In this document: positions 44,981 through 56,180 of the stretch, piece by piece
Position numbering within the stretch: the stretch's first letter is position 1
How the letters are laid out: every line of letters starts with the position of its first letter
Assembly: GCA_023853785.1 (NCBI GenBank)
Contig: JAJIRX010000333.1
Coordinates: 1-64,000 of the forward strand
Direction: 5' to 3'
DNA: 64,000 bases
DNA from: Psilocybe azurescens
Lineage: Eukaryota > Basidiomycota > Agaricomycetes > Agaricales > Agrocybaceae
The notes under the pieces: generated by a model
Told to the model about the DNA's origin: nothing
Database searches by the model: none
Seen by the model: only the letters and a program-made list of their open reading frames with translations
Program-made: the position numbers and the translations under genes

Positions 44981-45832
44981 TGTCTACTTGATCAAGGAAG
45001 AGTTCTTCAAAGTACCTAAGTTGCTTGCTGATGGTAGCAACTGGGTGACTTACCATGACCGACTCCAGTGGGCGATGTCCACACGTGGGCTCATCAAGCA
45101 CATCGACACCATAATTCCTGAGCCCATCGACCCAAACGCAGACACCCCCATGCCAGATCCGTCTGATGCAACAGCATACCAAGCACACCTCAGTATGGAC
45201 CAGGGTATCTGCTCCGTGTCGACAAGTAGGAGACGGCAGAGGCCGTTGTCAAGCAGAGCATTGTGAGCTCTGTACCAGATTCGATATTCAACCGCATCAA
45301 GACAAAGAAGACCGCGAAGGATGTCTGGAACGCCATCACGGAGATCTTCGAGTCTCGTTCCACCATAGTCACAATTGACTTGCGCCTCAAGCTTCAGAAT
45401 GTCAAATGCGGCACATCTGAGGGTGTGCATGTGCATTTTGACAAGCTCGCAGACATGCACAAGCGGCTTGCATCCTACAGAACCACCCTCGGCGACCATG
45501 AGTACATGTCTATACTTGTGGGTTCACTCCCATCCACCTACGACTCCACCCTCTCATTCATTCTTGCCGTGTTGAAGCTCAGCAGGACCCTGTTGGACCC
45601 AGACACTGTCACTAGCCTCATTACAGATGACTTCGACTGTCACGAGCTCTTGAAGAAGGGGAAAGGGAAGGACGACAGAGATGTGGCATACCATGCAGGA
45701 TCAGAAGAAAGGGGGAGAAAGGACAAGGAATGCCACAATTGCAAGAAGCACAGACACTTCAAGGCAGATTGTTGGGCAAGGGGGTGGAAAGGAAGGTCAA
45801 GGACCAAAGGGGAAAGGAAAGGAAAATGGTGA
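44981..45832 (+). pseudogene. Copia gag with CCHC knuckle
   Basis: Frames FFKVPKLLADGSNWVTYHDRLQWAM (44995-45080) and IFNRIKTKKTAKDVWNAITEIFESRS...LVGSLPSTYDSTLSF (45263-45560) are the UBN2-type gag. The knuckle CHNCKKHRHFKADC is at about 45733-45774. A frame change near 45210 separates the two halves. The Lys/Gly-rich tail runs to 45832. Confidence 0.85.
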
Positions 45833-46399
45833 TGGAAAGGGTGAAGGGAAGGGGCAGGGCAACGTCGGTGAACGCGGCTGCATCGGGAGAGCGAGGGAGG
45901 ACAATGGGGTGTGGGCGGTCGTTGATGAGGGCAGGCGGATGAGTGATTGGGCTAGTGACAGCGGTGAGGATACTGACTGGTCAATTTTGAGTGACTCAAA
46001 CCCTGACATGGACAAACACAAGAACACACCTGTACCCTCCACTATCCTGGACATCAGCAAAGAAGACGAGAGCGTCTCCGCTACATCATGTTCTCCCACA
46101 AGGTGGAGCACACTGCTGCCGTCACCGTCTCCCTAACCTACAGTTCCATGCCGGGTCTCCAGAGCGTCACAGAAAGCATCAGCAGTGGAGAAACTGATTT
46201 GCTTCCTGACCTGGAAGAACTTACAGTCAGCTCAGAAGGTAGCGAGGAAGGATTTGAGGGCTTACGGGTGGAGGAAGAAGATGATGACATCTTCTTTGAG
46301 TCTGAAGATGGGTTGTCAGGGGGAGTTCTTGAGGACACTGAGGCAACGGCTTTTGCCTTTGCAACACTTGCAGGATCAGTGACTATGAGAAACGCTGAG

Positions 46400-47530
46400 A
46401 GCGACCTCTCACGATTCGGGAGCATCGCGCCACATGACCCCATTTTGCCACTGCCTCATCAACTACATTGAGATTGACACCAGACCCATCACCGCAGCCG
46501 ACAAGCAAGTTTTTCATGCAATAGGAAAGGGGGACCTGTGGGTCAGGGTTCCAAATGGTCAGACGACAACAACCATACTGCTCAAGGATGTCCTATACGC
46601 ACCAGACATGGGACTAACTATTATTTCCATCAGTCACATTGCTGCAGCTGGTTATGCCTCCCTATTTTGTTCCAATTTCTGTCGCATCTTTGATGCAAAG
46701 CAGAAGTGTATCAGCCATATCCATGTCACGTCCAACAGGTTGTATCGGGTTGACCATGGGGATGTCATTGCAAGTGCGAGCATTCCAAAGATGAAATGCA
46801 CACTTCTAGAGTTGCATCGGCGCATGGGTCACATTGCACCAGCTGCTGTGAGAGCATTGGTGGAGGAAGGACAAGTGGAAGGTGTTGAGCTGGAGGATGA
46901 AGGGGAGATGGGGAGTTGTGAGAGCTGTGAGTATGCGAAGATGACAAGAAAGGCAATCAGGAAAGAAAGGGCAGAGCCAAAGGCTGCCGCATTCAGCAAT
47001 GAGGTACACTCTGATGTTTGGGGACCGGCCTCTACACAAACACTGCATCACAAGCAGTACTACGCCTCCTTCACTGATGATGCAACATGCTGGTCCGTTA
47101 TCAAGCTTCTCCACAGCAAAGACGATACCTTCCCAGCCTACAAAAACTTTGCAGCATGGGCAAAGACTCAGCATGGTGTCAAGATCAAGTGTCTTCATAG
47201 TGACAGGGGAGAGTACCTGGATCATGACTTTTGTGATTACCTGAAGAACCATGGCACTGAACAACGACTTACCACGCACAACACACCTGAGCACAATGGT
47301 ATCGCCAAAAACCTCAATCATCGCCTGCTAGAACGTGTTTGAGCTATTCTTCACCAGTTTGGGTTGCCAAAGTTCTTGTGGGGAGAGGCTGTGAAGCATG
47401 CGGTGTGGTTGAAGAATTGAACCTCGACTTGTGCACTTGCTGGGAAGACACCTTATGAGGCACTGTATGGGAGGAAGCTGGATCTGAGGGGTTACCTGAG
47501 TGGGGGAGCAAGGTGTGGATACATCAGAAG
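46400..47530 (+). pseudogene. Copia protease and integrase
   Basis: The protease motif DSGASRHM is intact at 46413-46436. Then LYRVDHGDV...LLELHRRMGHIAPAAVRALVEEG...CESCEYAK, the pre-integrase HHCC zinc site; NEVHSDVWGPA (first Asp), CLHSDRGEYLDHDF (second Asp; one residue shorter than the usual SDRGGE), and NTPEHNGIAKNLNHRLLERV, where the catalytic Glu of NGVAE is Lys. A TGA follows at 47341-47343. Frame changes near 46395 and after 47500. Inactive by the Glu loss alone. Confidence 0.88.
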
Positions 47531-47578
47531 GATAATGGGAAGTTGAATGGACGGTCGAGAGAGGAAGATGGGTAGTAT

Positions 47579-49089
47579 TTGACAAAGAAAGCACACACAC
47601 TCATCGCATCTACTGGCCTGACCAACACACAATTTCCATTGAACGCAATGTCAAGTTTGATGATGACTACATCCTTGTTCCTTCCATCTCCGACATGCCG
47701 TGTGAGGGGGGAGAGTAGCGAGGAAATGAGTATCAACCGGCCTGTCGTTGACTCAGAATTTGACAATTCACCATCTTGCACTCCTACACCACCACCTCGT
47801 TCACCTACACCTGAGGAACCGCACCATTCAACACGCATTGCACAGGAGTACGCCAATGGACACCCGAATTATAAACTCACTCGAGACTATGCCAAGAAAT
47901 TGAACCAAGATGCAGCTGCGATTGCAGATGGAGAGGAGGACTTGGAGTTGGGAGGAGTGGAATTTGTGATGGGCATGGCAATGCTCAGCACAGAGGGGTT
48001 GGACCCGCGGACAGTGGAGGAAGCTCAGCAGAGATCGGATTGGCTGATGTGGGAGGAGGCAATGAGGAAGGAGTTGGACACACTGAGGACGGCTGGAACT
48101 TGGGAAGAGGTGGAGCGACCGCAGGGGAAGAACATAGTGGGGTGCAAGTGGGTCTTCAGAATCAAGAAGGACGCACAAGAACATATCAAGAAATACAAGG
48201 CACGGCTTGTTGCTCGAGGCTTCACCCAGGTCTATGGAGTCAACTACACCAAAACCTTCGCCCCTGTTGCCAAACTCGCCAGCCTGTGCACCATTCTCGC
48301 TAATGCGGCTCGGGAGGATTGGCCTATCGAGGTCTTCGACTTCAACTCAGCATTCTTGAACAGCAAGCTGGACGAGGAGATATTCAAGCAGCTTCCACCA
48401 GGGTCAGGATTCAACACACAGACACATGTCGCTAAACTCAAGAAGGCTCTTTATGGTTTGAAGCAGGGGGAAGGACTTGGTATCAGTCACTTTACCGTGC
48501 TCTGACGGACTTGGGGTTCAAACGGGCAGAGTATGATCACGGAGTCTTCTTTCTTTGAACAGGCAACAGCATCGTTATCCTAGCCATCCACGTCGACAAT
48601 TGCAACATCACAGGCACAATGCAAGCACTTCTTAATGAGCAAAAGAAGAAAATAAATGCCATTTATGCGATGACAGATGTAGGACCCATCAGCTGGCTGC
48701 TTGGGATCCAGGTGACTACGCGATCGACAGAACTGCACTATCATGCTCTCGCAGCAAAGCTACATTGACTCCATCATTGCACATTTCAACTTCAGTGATG
48801 CAAAACCCCTTGCAATCCTGATGGACCCCAACACAATGATTTCAAAGGACGACTGCCCTATGGATGCAGAAGAAATAGCACACATGCAGCATATTCCCTA
48901 CCGAGAGGCCATCGGGTCTCTCATGTATGCCAGCATTGGCACACGTCCAGATATCGCTTTCGCTGTCTCAACTCTCTCGCAGTTCCTTGACAACCTGGGC
49001 CAGGCACATTGGGAAGGTGTCAAGCGGGTGTTTAGGTACCTGTTGGGTACAAAGGGATGGGGATTGAGTTACGGGGAGGAAGAATAGGG
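47579..49089 (+). pseudogene. Copia reverse transcriptase
   Basis: EEAMRKELDTLRTAGTWEEV...GCKWVFRIKKD...KARLVARGFTQVYGVNY...FAPVAKLASL...FDFNSAFLNSKLDEEIF...LKKALYGLKQ are the standard Ty1/copia RT blocks. After a frame change at about 48470 comes TDLGFKRAEYDHGVFF and LAIHVDNCNITG, where the usual YVDD reads HVDN, so one catalytic Asp is Asn. Then YIDSIIAHFNFSDAKPL...YREAIGSLMYASIGTRPDIAFAVSTLSQF (48743-49087). Confidence 0.9.
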
Positions 49090-49174
49090 CTGGAAGGGTA
49101 TACAGATGCAGATGGAGCTTCGCGAGGATCATAGGCGCGCAATCATGGGCTACGCATTCATCATTGACGGCGGT

Positions 49175-50198
49175 GAGATGTTTAGTGCGGGGTGACTTTG
49201 TAATTGCCCAATACACAACACCCAATCAAATATTTATATTGATCAGTTCGATCTGGGAGGGTAAGCTCGTAAGGCTTATTACAATAACTAGTTTAGCAGA
49301 GTACAGACTTAGATGATCGCTCTGGGGTGATCACTAGTAGCTAGAGAACACTTTTACAGGCTAGTACACACAAGACACTTGAATAGTAAGGGCGATCTTT
49401 CTATATGAGGGCGATCACCAATATCAGGGGGATCGCTTTTGGGGGCGAGTGTACATGGGACACTTAACAGTTCTCTTTATAAAACCCAAACTCAAACTTT
49501 ATCAAACACTATAAGCGATCACCCATATTAACACGTAGTAGATCCTTGGTTTCTATAAGCAACTGGGCACACTAGTCCACAGTCCTTAGTTTACTATAGG
49601 CAACGTCCTGAAAACAGTCGGATTTCTCTGACAGTCGTCCCTAGTTACTATGAGCGATACATTCGGTCTGTAGGGCGATCACCCGTGCGGTGCAGTGATG
49701 CCTGATCCCCAAGCCGGTTGATCGCCCTAATTTAGTGAACAGCCTTGTGAGGCCTGGACACGGTGATCGCTTTGCTAATTAATAAGGTTTTCATTACTTG
49801 GCGATCACTTGGTAAGACACTGGTGGGTGTTACCCCTTGTAAGAGCCAAGGTCATTTCTTAAGAGTTTCTTCTTTGCATGGGACTAATAGTATGATCAAT
49901 GGACCAGGTGATCGCTTCGGACACTTGGTTAGGGTTGCTTTGATAGCTGTGTAGGAAACTAAAGGTAGTATTTGATTTGTAGCACTGATTAATAGGCCAC
50001 ACTACACCTTAGTTGGTTTGTAAGGTCTATTACTCTTGTTGGCCCACTAGGAAGTAAAGCCTCAAAGCCTAATAGTCTGGCGTATCTCCTACCCTTCACT
50101 AGTATAATGTACTAGTTTATTACAGATAACAATCGCAAAAATAAGGGCCTCTGTATCTCACTATGAATTGTAAGCTCAGAATGGTTTACACCCTTTCA
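49175..50198 (+). mobile_element. GCGATCRC-rich element, short copy (1.02 kb), inside copia RNase H
   Basis: Shares both ends with the copy at 57844-59770: left GAGATGTTTAGTGCGGGGTG, right AATGGTTTACACCCTTTCA. No TIR, LTR or TSD seen. It splits the RNase H between ...FIIDGG and GAV... The join GGCGGT|GCAGTG would be the empty site. Interior rich in GCGATCAC and GATCGC words; no open frame with a recognisable product. Relative to the long copy about 900 bp are missing after 49650. Confidence 0.85.
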
Positions 50199-50603
50199 GC
50201 AGTGCCGTCTCCTGGAGTTCACGCAAGCAAGAGCTGGTCACTCTTTCAACAACAGAGGCCGAAGTATGTTGCAGCAACACACGCAGCACGGGAAGCAATA
50301 TGGCTTCAAACTTCATAGGGGAAGTTTTCTTACCTCTACTTCACCTACCACTCTTCACTCGCGACAATCAATCCGCTATCGCCATTGCTACAAACGGAAA
50401 CTTTCATGCGCGCACCAAACACATCAACATACGATATCATTTCATCAAGTTCATCATCGAAAACGGCAGCATTAATCTTGTTTATTGTGCTACAGACGAC
50501 ATGGCAGCTGATACATTCACAAAGGCCTTACCTAGCGTGAAAGGCAAAGCACTTCGCAGCTGCTTTGGGACTCAAGCCGACGACTTCGTGTTTGAGGGGG
50601 GAG
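50199..50603 (+). pseudogene. Copia RNase H, distal part
   Basis: Reads (frame changes included) SSRKQELVTLSTTEAEYVAATHAAREAIWLQ, FTRDNQSAIAIATNGNFHARTKHINIRYHFIKFII, DDMAADTFTKALPSVK, then stops in the polypurine tract TTTGAGGGGGGAG before the 3' LTR. Catalytic E (TEAEY) and D (DNQSA) are present. Confidence 0.88.
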
Positions 50604-50833
50604 TTTTGAATTGGCAAGCGACGTGTCGTTGTCGTCGATACCTGATAGGGCCTGGAGCCTAGCAAAGACCTGTCCATATCCTTTTGTTACTTTTATGTTA
50701 CTACTAGTTCTTCTATTCTTTATTATGTAGCTTCAACTTGGCTTTGACCACTCTATATTACAATAGCTACATCTACCTTAAATACGACAGCATGTACTCG
50801 ATGTACACTAGTCAATCATATCATATTTAATTA
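50604..50833 (+). repeat. Copia 3' LTR
   Basis: 230 bp, uninterrupted. It provides the empty-site sequence for the gypsy insertion (GATACC TGATAGGG). Confidence 0.93.
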
Positions 50834-51013
50834 CTGGCAACTTCTGAGTGCACTAAATGATAGCAGCTTCTGAGATGCCTCAAGCTGAGGACTTTGAGTA
50901 TCAATGGTGAGAGCAAGCCATCAAAAGTGCATGTATTATTGATTGCCTCATAAGGCAAAATTTGTTTGTATTGAAATAATGGCAGAAGGAATACTTTGTG
51001 GCAAACAAATGAA

Positions 51014-51131
51014 GGTAGAATTACAAAATTATGTAGACTATGTATGAAAATGGGCCAAACAGAAAATATATCAACATGAATGCTATGATATTAATGGGAC
51101 CAATTACCAGGCCAGCAAGTAAAATCTAACA
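51014..51131 (-). repeat. 5' LTR of the gag-only element
   Basis: Pairs with 33695-33809. Between it and the copia edge (50839-51013) lie the leader and first gag codons of the old element. Confidence 0.8.
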
Positions 51132-51715
51132 AGATGGAGGAAAAAGGCATGGGTCATTGACTTGTTGCAGTTTCGGCTTATAGGCTTATTGCTGCAATCA
51201 GTTATGTACATCGGCCCACAGATCTATTCTAGTGTCAGATATTGTTAGTTTTTGTGATTAAACACTTTGTTTCTAATGTTTTACACTTGATATTTGGACT
51301 TGTACAAATGGACACTTAGTTAGAATTCGCTCTTTTCGGTGTTTTTGCACACTGTTCTGTTAATAACTTTTTGTAGAGTAAAGTTATTCAAATTCTGATC
51401 ACTGATCCGGAATCCCCTCGTTGAGACGGTTCCGGTGATATATAATTTGTCATGTAATTATAGGTTTGGTGTTTTGACGCAATATTGTGGACACCTATAG
51501 TCATGCCTCGCCATTTTTAGACACTTAGCCATGTAAAAGACCAGTATTCCTACTATGTCTGAGGAAACAAAGACACTAGAACAAGATTTGGAGTCTACAG
51601 AAGCAATTTACTATTTTCACTCATACTTGTCATTGTTGCGCATTTGAGATTTGACTCTATTGTTACTCATCAGTATAGCTACTGATTTGTGCATTATTGT
51701 CTATTTCTAACAGAT
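51132..51715. other. AT-rich stretch before the LINE, no supported gene
   Basis: Should contain the upstream part of P450 copy C. I could not recognise any P450 block in it, but the end TTTCTAACAG followed by AT-ATGACC looks like a splice acceptor entering the VSDMTIAKELLDD exon, so an intron may occupy this stretch. Confidence 0.3.
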
Positions 51716-51900
51716 ATGACCATTGCAAACCGCTCCTTGATCTGTTACCACGACCATCAACGAAGCTCCCACGCTTATAAAGGGCGGGGCGACCAGTCGA
51801 AGGGACAGAATAACAGATCACAGTAGAGCACTACACACTTCTCCCTAATCTACTACACATAAAACATTCTAAATCACCTTTATAATCACTAGAATTGAAT

Positions 51901-53634
51901 ATGAACACTATAAGCGGAACAGCACGAAGCAAAAAGACTACCTCAGCTATAAACACACAAAACACTCAGAGCTCAGCAAAGTCAAGCGGATGTGCAACCA
52001 GGGCCAACAGACCAGCGGACATAGTGGAGGAAAATGAGGTCATAAAAGGATCGAAGACGGAAGGGAATTCCTCGAAGGGAAGCAGCTACTAGTACCAGCA
52101 GGACGCCCGCTCACGATGGCTATGGCAGGATCATGTCTACACCAAATCATGGACTCCTTGCACAAGATCCCGGAAGTCGTCAGGCAGGCACTGAGAGCCC
52201 TAGCATATCTGATGGAAGACACAGATCAAGAGGAGGCAACACAGGCCTACCACAACGGGTTCAACTCAGAACTGGAATTTTTCACTTTGGAACTCACACA
52301 ACTCGTGAAACACACGCAATTGAAGGTGGACGCAAAGATGGAAGAAATCACAAAAGCAACAGCGGACCTGGTCAACCTGGCCAAAGAGTCCGCCTTGCAG
52401 ACCAGGATCGCCTCGCAAAGCCAATCGCCAGCAACCGGTCACCCTCAACAAAGCAGGCCATCGTATAGTCAGGTCTTATCGCAACCTCCAGCCTCGATCA
52501 ACCCCAGACTGCTGGCACAACACGGTATCCGTCAACGTCAGCTCATGCTGAAGGGAATCGGTACAAACTCAGGCATCACAGGACTCGAGGACAAGGAAAT
52601 AAGAGATAACCTTAATAACTCGCTCAAGGAAATGGCTACCAACGTGGTCCAACTACGATCGGTGACAAGACAACGCAATGGGGGACTACTAGTGGAGTTC
52701 GATTCTGACTACGGAGCAGCATGGGGAAGGAACGAAGAGAACATAGCACAAATGTGCAAAGCTATTGGGGAAGGGGTGGAGACCCAAAGGAGAACATACC
52801 AGCTAATCGCCAGAATTTGCGCCGCTTAGCGCTAAGCCAGAAGACCCAAAATTCATAGAAGAAGTCGAAGATTCAAACAGAATGGAGGGAGGAGTTATAT
52901 CTTCCATGCAATGGGCGAAGGCAGAGAACCGAAGGAAGGAGCACCAGAAATGGGCTCATATAATTCTTACCACTGACAACGTCAACGAAGTTAACCGTAT
53001 GATTGCTCTAGGGATCTATATCGCCAACAAAAGAGTCTCAGTCGAAAAATGCAAAGCTGACCCCACTCGATGTCTCAAATGCCAGGGATACAGCCATTAC
53101 ACTAAAGACTGCAGCGCAAAGTTTGACACATGCGGACAATGCGGTGAGAAGGGACACCGCACAAAAGAATGTACCAGCCTAAAGAAATACTGTGTATCTT
53201 GCACAGCGGAGGACCACGCGAGATACGATAGACTCTGCCTGGTGTTTCTGAAGAAGGCCGCGGATAAGAATCTCATCACTCCAGAAAACAACTTACCATT
53301 CATCCCAACAGATGAACCATGGACCTGGTCAACAGACTACAACATACTACCCAGTGTAACAAGGCAAACAGCAAGCATCAACACCTTACCAATAAACCCG
53401 CCACAAGAAAGTCAGAAGACCACGTATAGGAAGCACACGATGAGACAGGAGGAGATGGCCATTGCAGCTACAGAGACCCACAATCCACAATCAAGGCTAC
53501 CTACACCCACACCACCTCCCTCCAGTTCAGCTAGTAGACACCTGCCCAATGGCACGAGAGAAGGCATCACACCCGAGAAATGGGGCGACTCACCCCTCAA
53601 GACGGGCGAGCTACCACCATCAAATCTCACCTAA
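51901..53634 (+). pseudogene. LINE ORF1, nucleic-acid-binding protein with CCHC knuckles
   Basis: Starts MNTISGTARSKKTTS...; a one-base shift near 52065 moves to ...LEGKQLLVPAGRPLTMAMAG; helical region (IMDSLHKIPEVVRQALRALAY...MEEITKATADLVNLAKE), RRM-like or coiled part (MLKGIGTNSGITGLEDKEIRD...LLVEFDSDYGAAW), frame change near 52828. Then three knuckles: CLKCQGYSHYTKDC, CGQCGEKGHRTKEC and CVSCTAEDHARYDRLC (53073-53240), and a Pro/Ser-rich tail to TAA 53632-53634. Typical ORF1 for this clade: RNA-binding and RNP formation. Confidence 0.88.
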
Positions 53635-53640
53635 TCTTAA

Positions 53641-54560
53641 ATGACGGAACAACAGGCAGAGCAACCGGCGACACCTCAGCTACGAATACTACAAATCAAC
53701 CTGAACAAATCTGAAGTCGCACACAAGGAACTGCTGAACGATGGACTCAGCTCCAAATTCGACTTAATTCTAATCTAAGAGCCTCATATTACTTTCTATG
53801 GTCATATAATCACTAATAACTACTTCCGCCAGGTCTAACCCACCAGGACGTCACACCCTAAACAAGACAGTTCGATCAGGAATATGGGTCAACAAACGAT
53901 TAGACACAGGCAGTTGGAAAGAACTGCCCATACCGGGCACAAACGACATCACCACCATCCAGCTAAAAGGCACCTATGGCCGACTCTCCATCTTCAATGT
54001 ATACAACCCATGCAACTCAGACGACACAATCAACCAGCTAAACCAATATTTGGACAGCGAGAGGCATATGCTCATCGCACACGAGTCGGATCACATGATT
54101 TGGGCAGGCGACTTCAACCGACACCACCCACTATGGGACAGGGATGAAGATGACCGACTGTTCACACAGGCAGCTCTGCGATCAGCAGACAAACTAATCG
54201 AATTGACAGGAAAATTCTCCATGGCGATGGCCCTCCCAAAAGGCATTCCCACACTCGAACACATGGTCACCGGCCGTACATCGAGGCCCGACAACGTGTT
54301 CGCTACAGAAGGACTACTGGACAGGTTCATGCAATGCAATGTTGACTTCGATGCCTGCCCAGCAAATACCGACCACTACTTGATCACATCCATCCTGGAC
54401 CTTTATCACAAGAACACCAGCGAAGCGCCATCCTACAACTTCCACATGGCCGATTGGGAAGATTTCACAAAAACCTCGAGATCAGACTTAAGGAAGCAGC
54501 CTGCACAGGCCCACTACACACCAGGGAGGAGATATCCGATGCCACACGATTGCTGACAGA
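53641..54560 (+). pseudogene. LINE ORF2, apurinic-type endonuclease domain
   Basis: MTEQQAEQPATPQLRILQINLNKS... is the start of an exonuclease/endonuclease/phosphatase fold. TAA (53776-53778, where EPHITFYG follows) and TAA/TAG changes at 53780-53900 break it; frames then give GRLSIFNVYNPCNSDD, HMIWAGDFNRHHPLWD (metal-binding Asn/Asp/His) and NTDHYLITSILDL (catalytic Asp-His). It nicks target DNA in target-primed reverse transcription. Confidence 0.9.
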
Positions 54561-54714
54561 GGTCCTTCAAGACACAATCCACACTCAGATAAAATACCAG
54601 ACGCCCCCCACCAGACAAGAAGAGATGGTGGACCAGCAAACTCGAGAACGCCAAGCGACACAAAAACAGGCTTGGTAGCATGCACCACAAGCTCCAAGCT
54701 TTTGACCAACACCC

Positions 54715-56180
54715 ATGCCACAAAAAAAATTCAAAGAGGCAAAATCATCATTCGCAAAACTAGTAATCGAAACAAAGAGGAAACACTGGAACGACTGGCT
54801 ATCGGAGGCAAGTACAAAAGACATGTGGACAGCAAACAAATACCTCAGAAACCCAACTGGAGATGGAGGACGCCCAAGGATCCCAACCCTTGAGGTAACA
54901 GATCCATTCGCTGACGAAAAGGTGGAAGTCACTACAAATGAAGAAAAAGCTCACATTCTCGCCTCCACATTCTTCCCCAAAAACCTGAACAGTCAAACAT
55001 CCCTATCGGTTTCGAATACCCTGAACCCGTACTCAGACACAGACCCAATCACGCAGGCACAGATCGAGCGACAAGTGAAGCACCTCTCTCCATACAAAGC
55101 ACATGGCCCAGATGAGATCCCTAATATCGTTATTCAGAAATCACTGCCACTAATAATTGACAGACTATTGCTCCTTTTAATGCAATCGTCCTAACAGGTC
55201 ACTTCCCAGATGAATGGAAACACTCCAACACAGTTGTGTTGCAAAAACCCAACAAGCCCAACTACAAGCTCGCAAAAGCTTTCCGGCCGATCGCCCTACT
55301 GAACACCATACCAAAGGTACTAACAGCAATACTAGCAGAAAACATCAGCCACTTGGTCGAAAAGTACAAAATGCTGCCTCATACCCACTTCGGAGGATGA
55401 CCTGGACGCACAACAACAGACGCAGTACACTACCTGGTACAGAAAATCAAGACCAGCTGGCGAAAGGAAAAGTGGCCTCAGTCCTATTCCTCGATGTGGA
55501 GGGCCTTCCCAAACGCAGTCACAGATCGCCTTATCCACAATCTACGAAAGCGCCAAGATCCCCAAGGCGTACATGGAGCTGATAAGGGAACTGCTCACTG
55601 CTCAGAAGACGACACTGAAGTTCGACGATTTCACATCAGCACAGTTTGAAATAGATAATGGCATCGGCCAAGGCGACCCTCTATCCATGATCCTATACAT
55701 TATATATAATGCTGACCTACTCGAGATTGTTGACAGGTATGATAACGAAGACGCAATTGGATACGTCGATGACGTGACCATAATAGCAATAGGAGACGAC
55801 CTGGACGAGACAACAGACAAGCTATCGACAATAATCAATGGTCAAGGAGGTGGGCTACAATGGAGCTGAAGATCACAACTCTCAATTCAAAATCTCAAAA
55901 CTGGCCATTATGCACTGCCTTCCCACCTACAAAGCAAAACGTAGTGATGGCAACCACCAAGACTTCGAGATAAACGGCACGCTGGTCAAGGAAGTTGAAA
56001 ACTTCAAGCTCCTCGGAATCCAAGTAGACAGCCAGCTCAGATGGAACTGCCAGCTCCAGAAGGCTACGGAGACAGCGACAAAGTGGGCGCTGAACTTCAT
56101 CAGGCTAACAAAACCGACGTCAGGCATTGAGGCGAGACTCATGCAACAGCTTTACATTGCCATGGTCATTCCAAAATGAC
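54715..56180 (+). pseudogene. LINE ORF2, reverse transcriptase domain
   Basis: Blocks in order: FAKLVIETKRKHWNDWL, VKHLSPYKAHGPDEIPNIVI, LPPKPNKPNY-like VVLQKPNKPNYKLAKAFRPIALLN (other frame), DNGIGQGDPLSMILYIIYN (55651-55710) and the catalytic AIGYVDDVTIIA (55753-55790). Then thumb-like FKLLGIQVDSQLRWNCQLQKA. At least five frame changes and a TGA near 55400. Confidence 0.9.

Larger units (their letters stand above)
34838..50833 (+). mobile_element. Ty1/copia retrotransposon, second level of the nest
   Basis: Flanked by the 5-bp TSD CTGGC (34833-34837 and 50834-50838). LTRs of about 230 bp begin T(G/T)TTGAATTGGCAA and end ATATTTAATTA. The 5' LTR is split at 34879/44705 by the gypsy element. 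The order gag, protease, integrase, RT, RNase H is that of Ty1/copia. Coding parts carry stops and frame changes, so the copy is dead, but LTRs are still very similar. Confidence 0.95.
33695..51131 (-). mobile_element. Old gag-only LTR element (TR-GAG-like), outer level of the nest
   Basis: LTRs of about 115-118 bp (33695-33809 and 51014-51131) start TGTTGGATTTACTTGC / TGTTAGATTTTACTTGC on the minus strand. The 3' copy is preceded by a polypurine tract (GAGGGGTA at 33810-33822, minus view). Without the nested insertion 34838-50838 the element would be about 1.4 kb and hold only a gag gene. No TSD is recognised, consistent with age. Confidence 0.75.
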
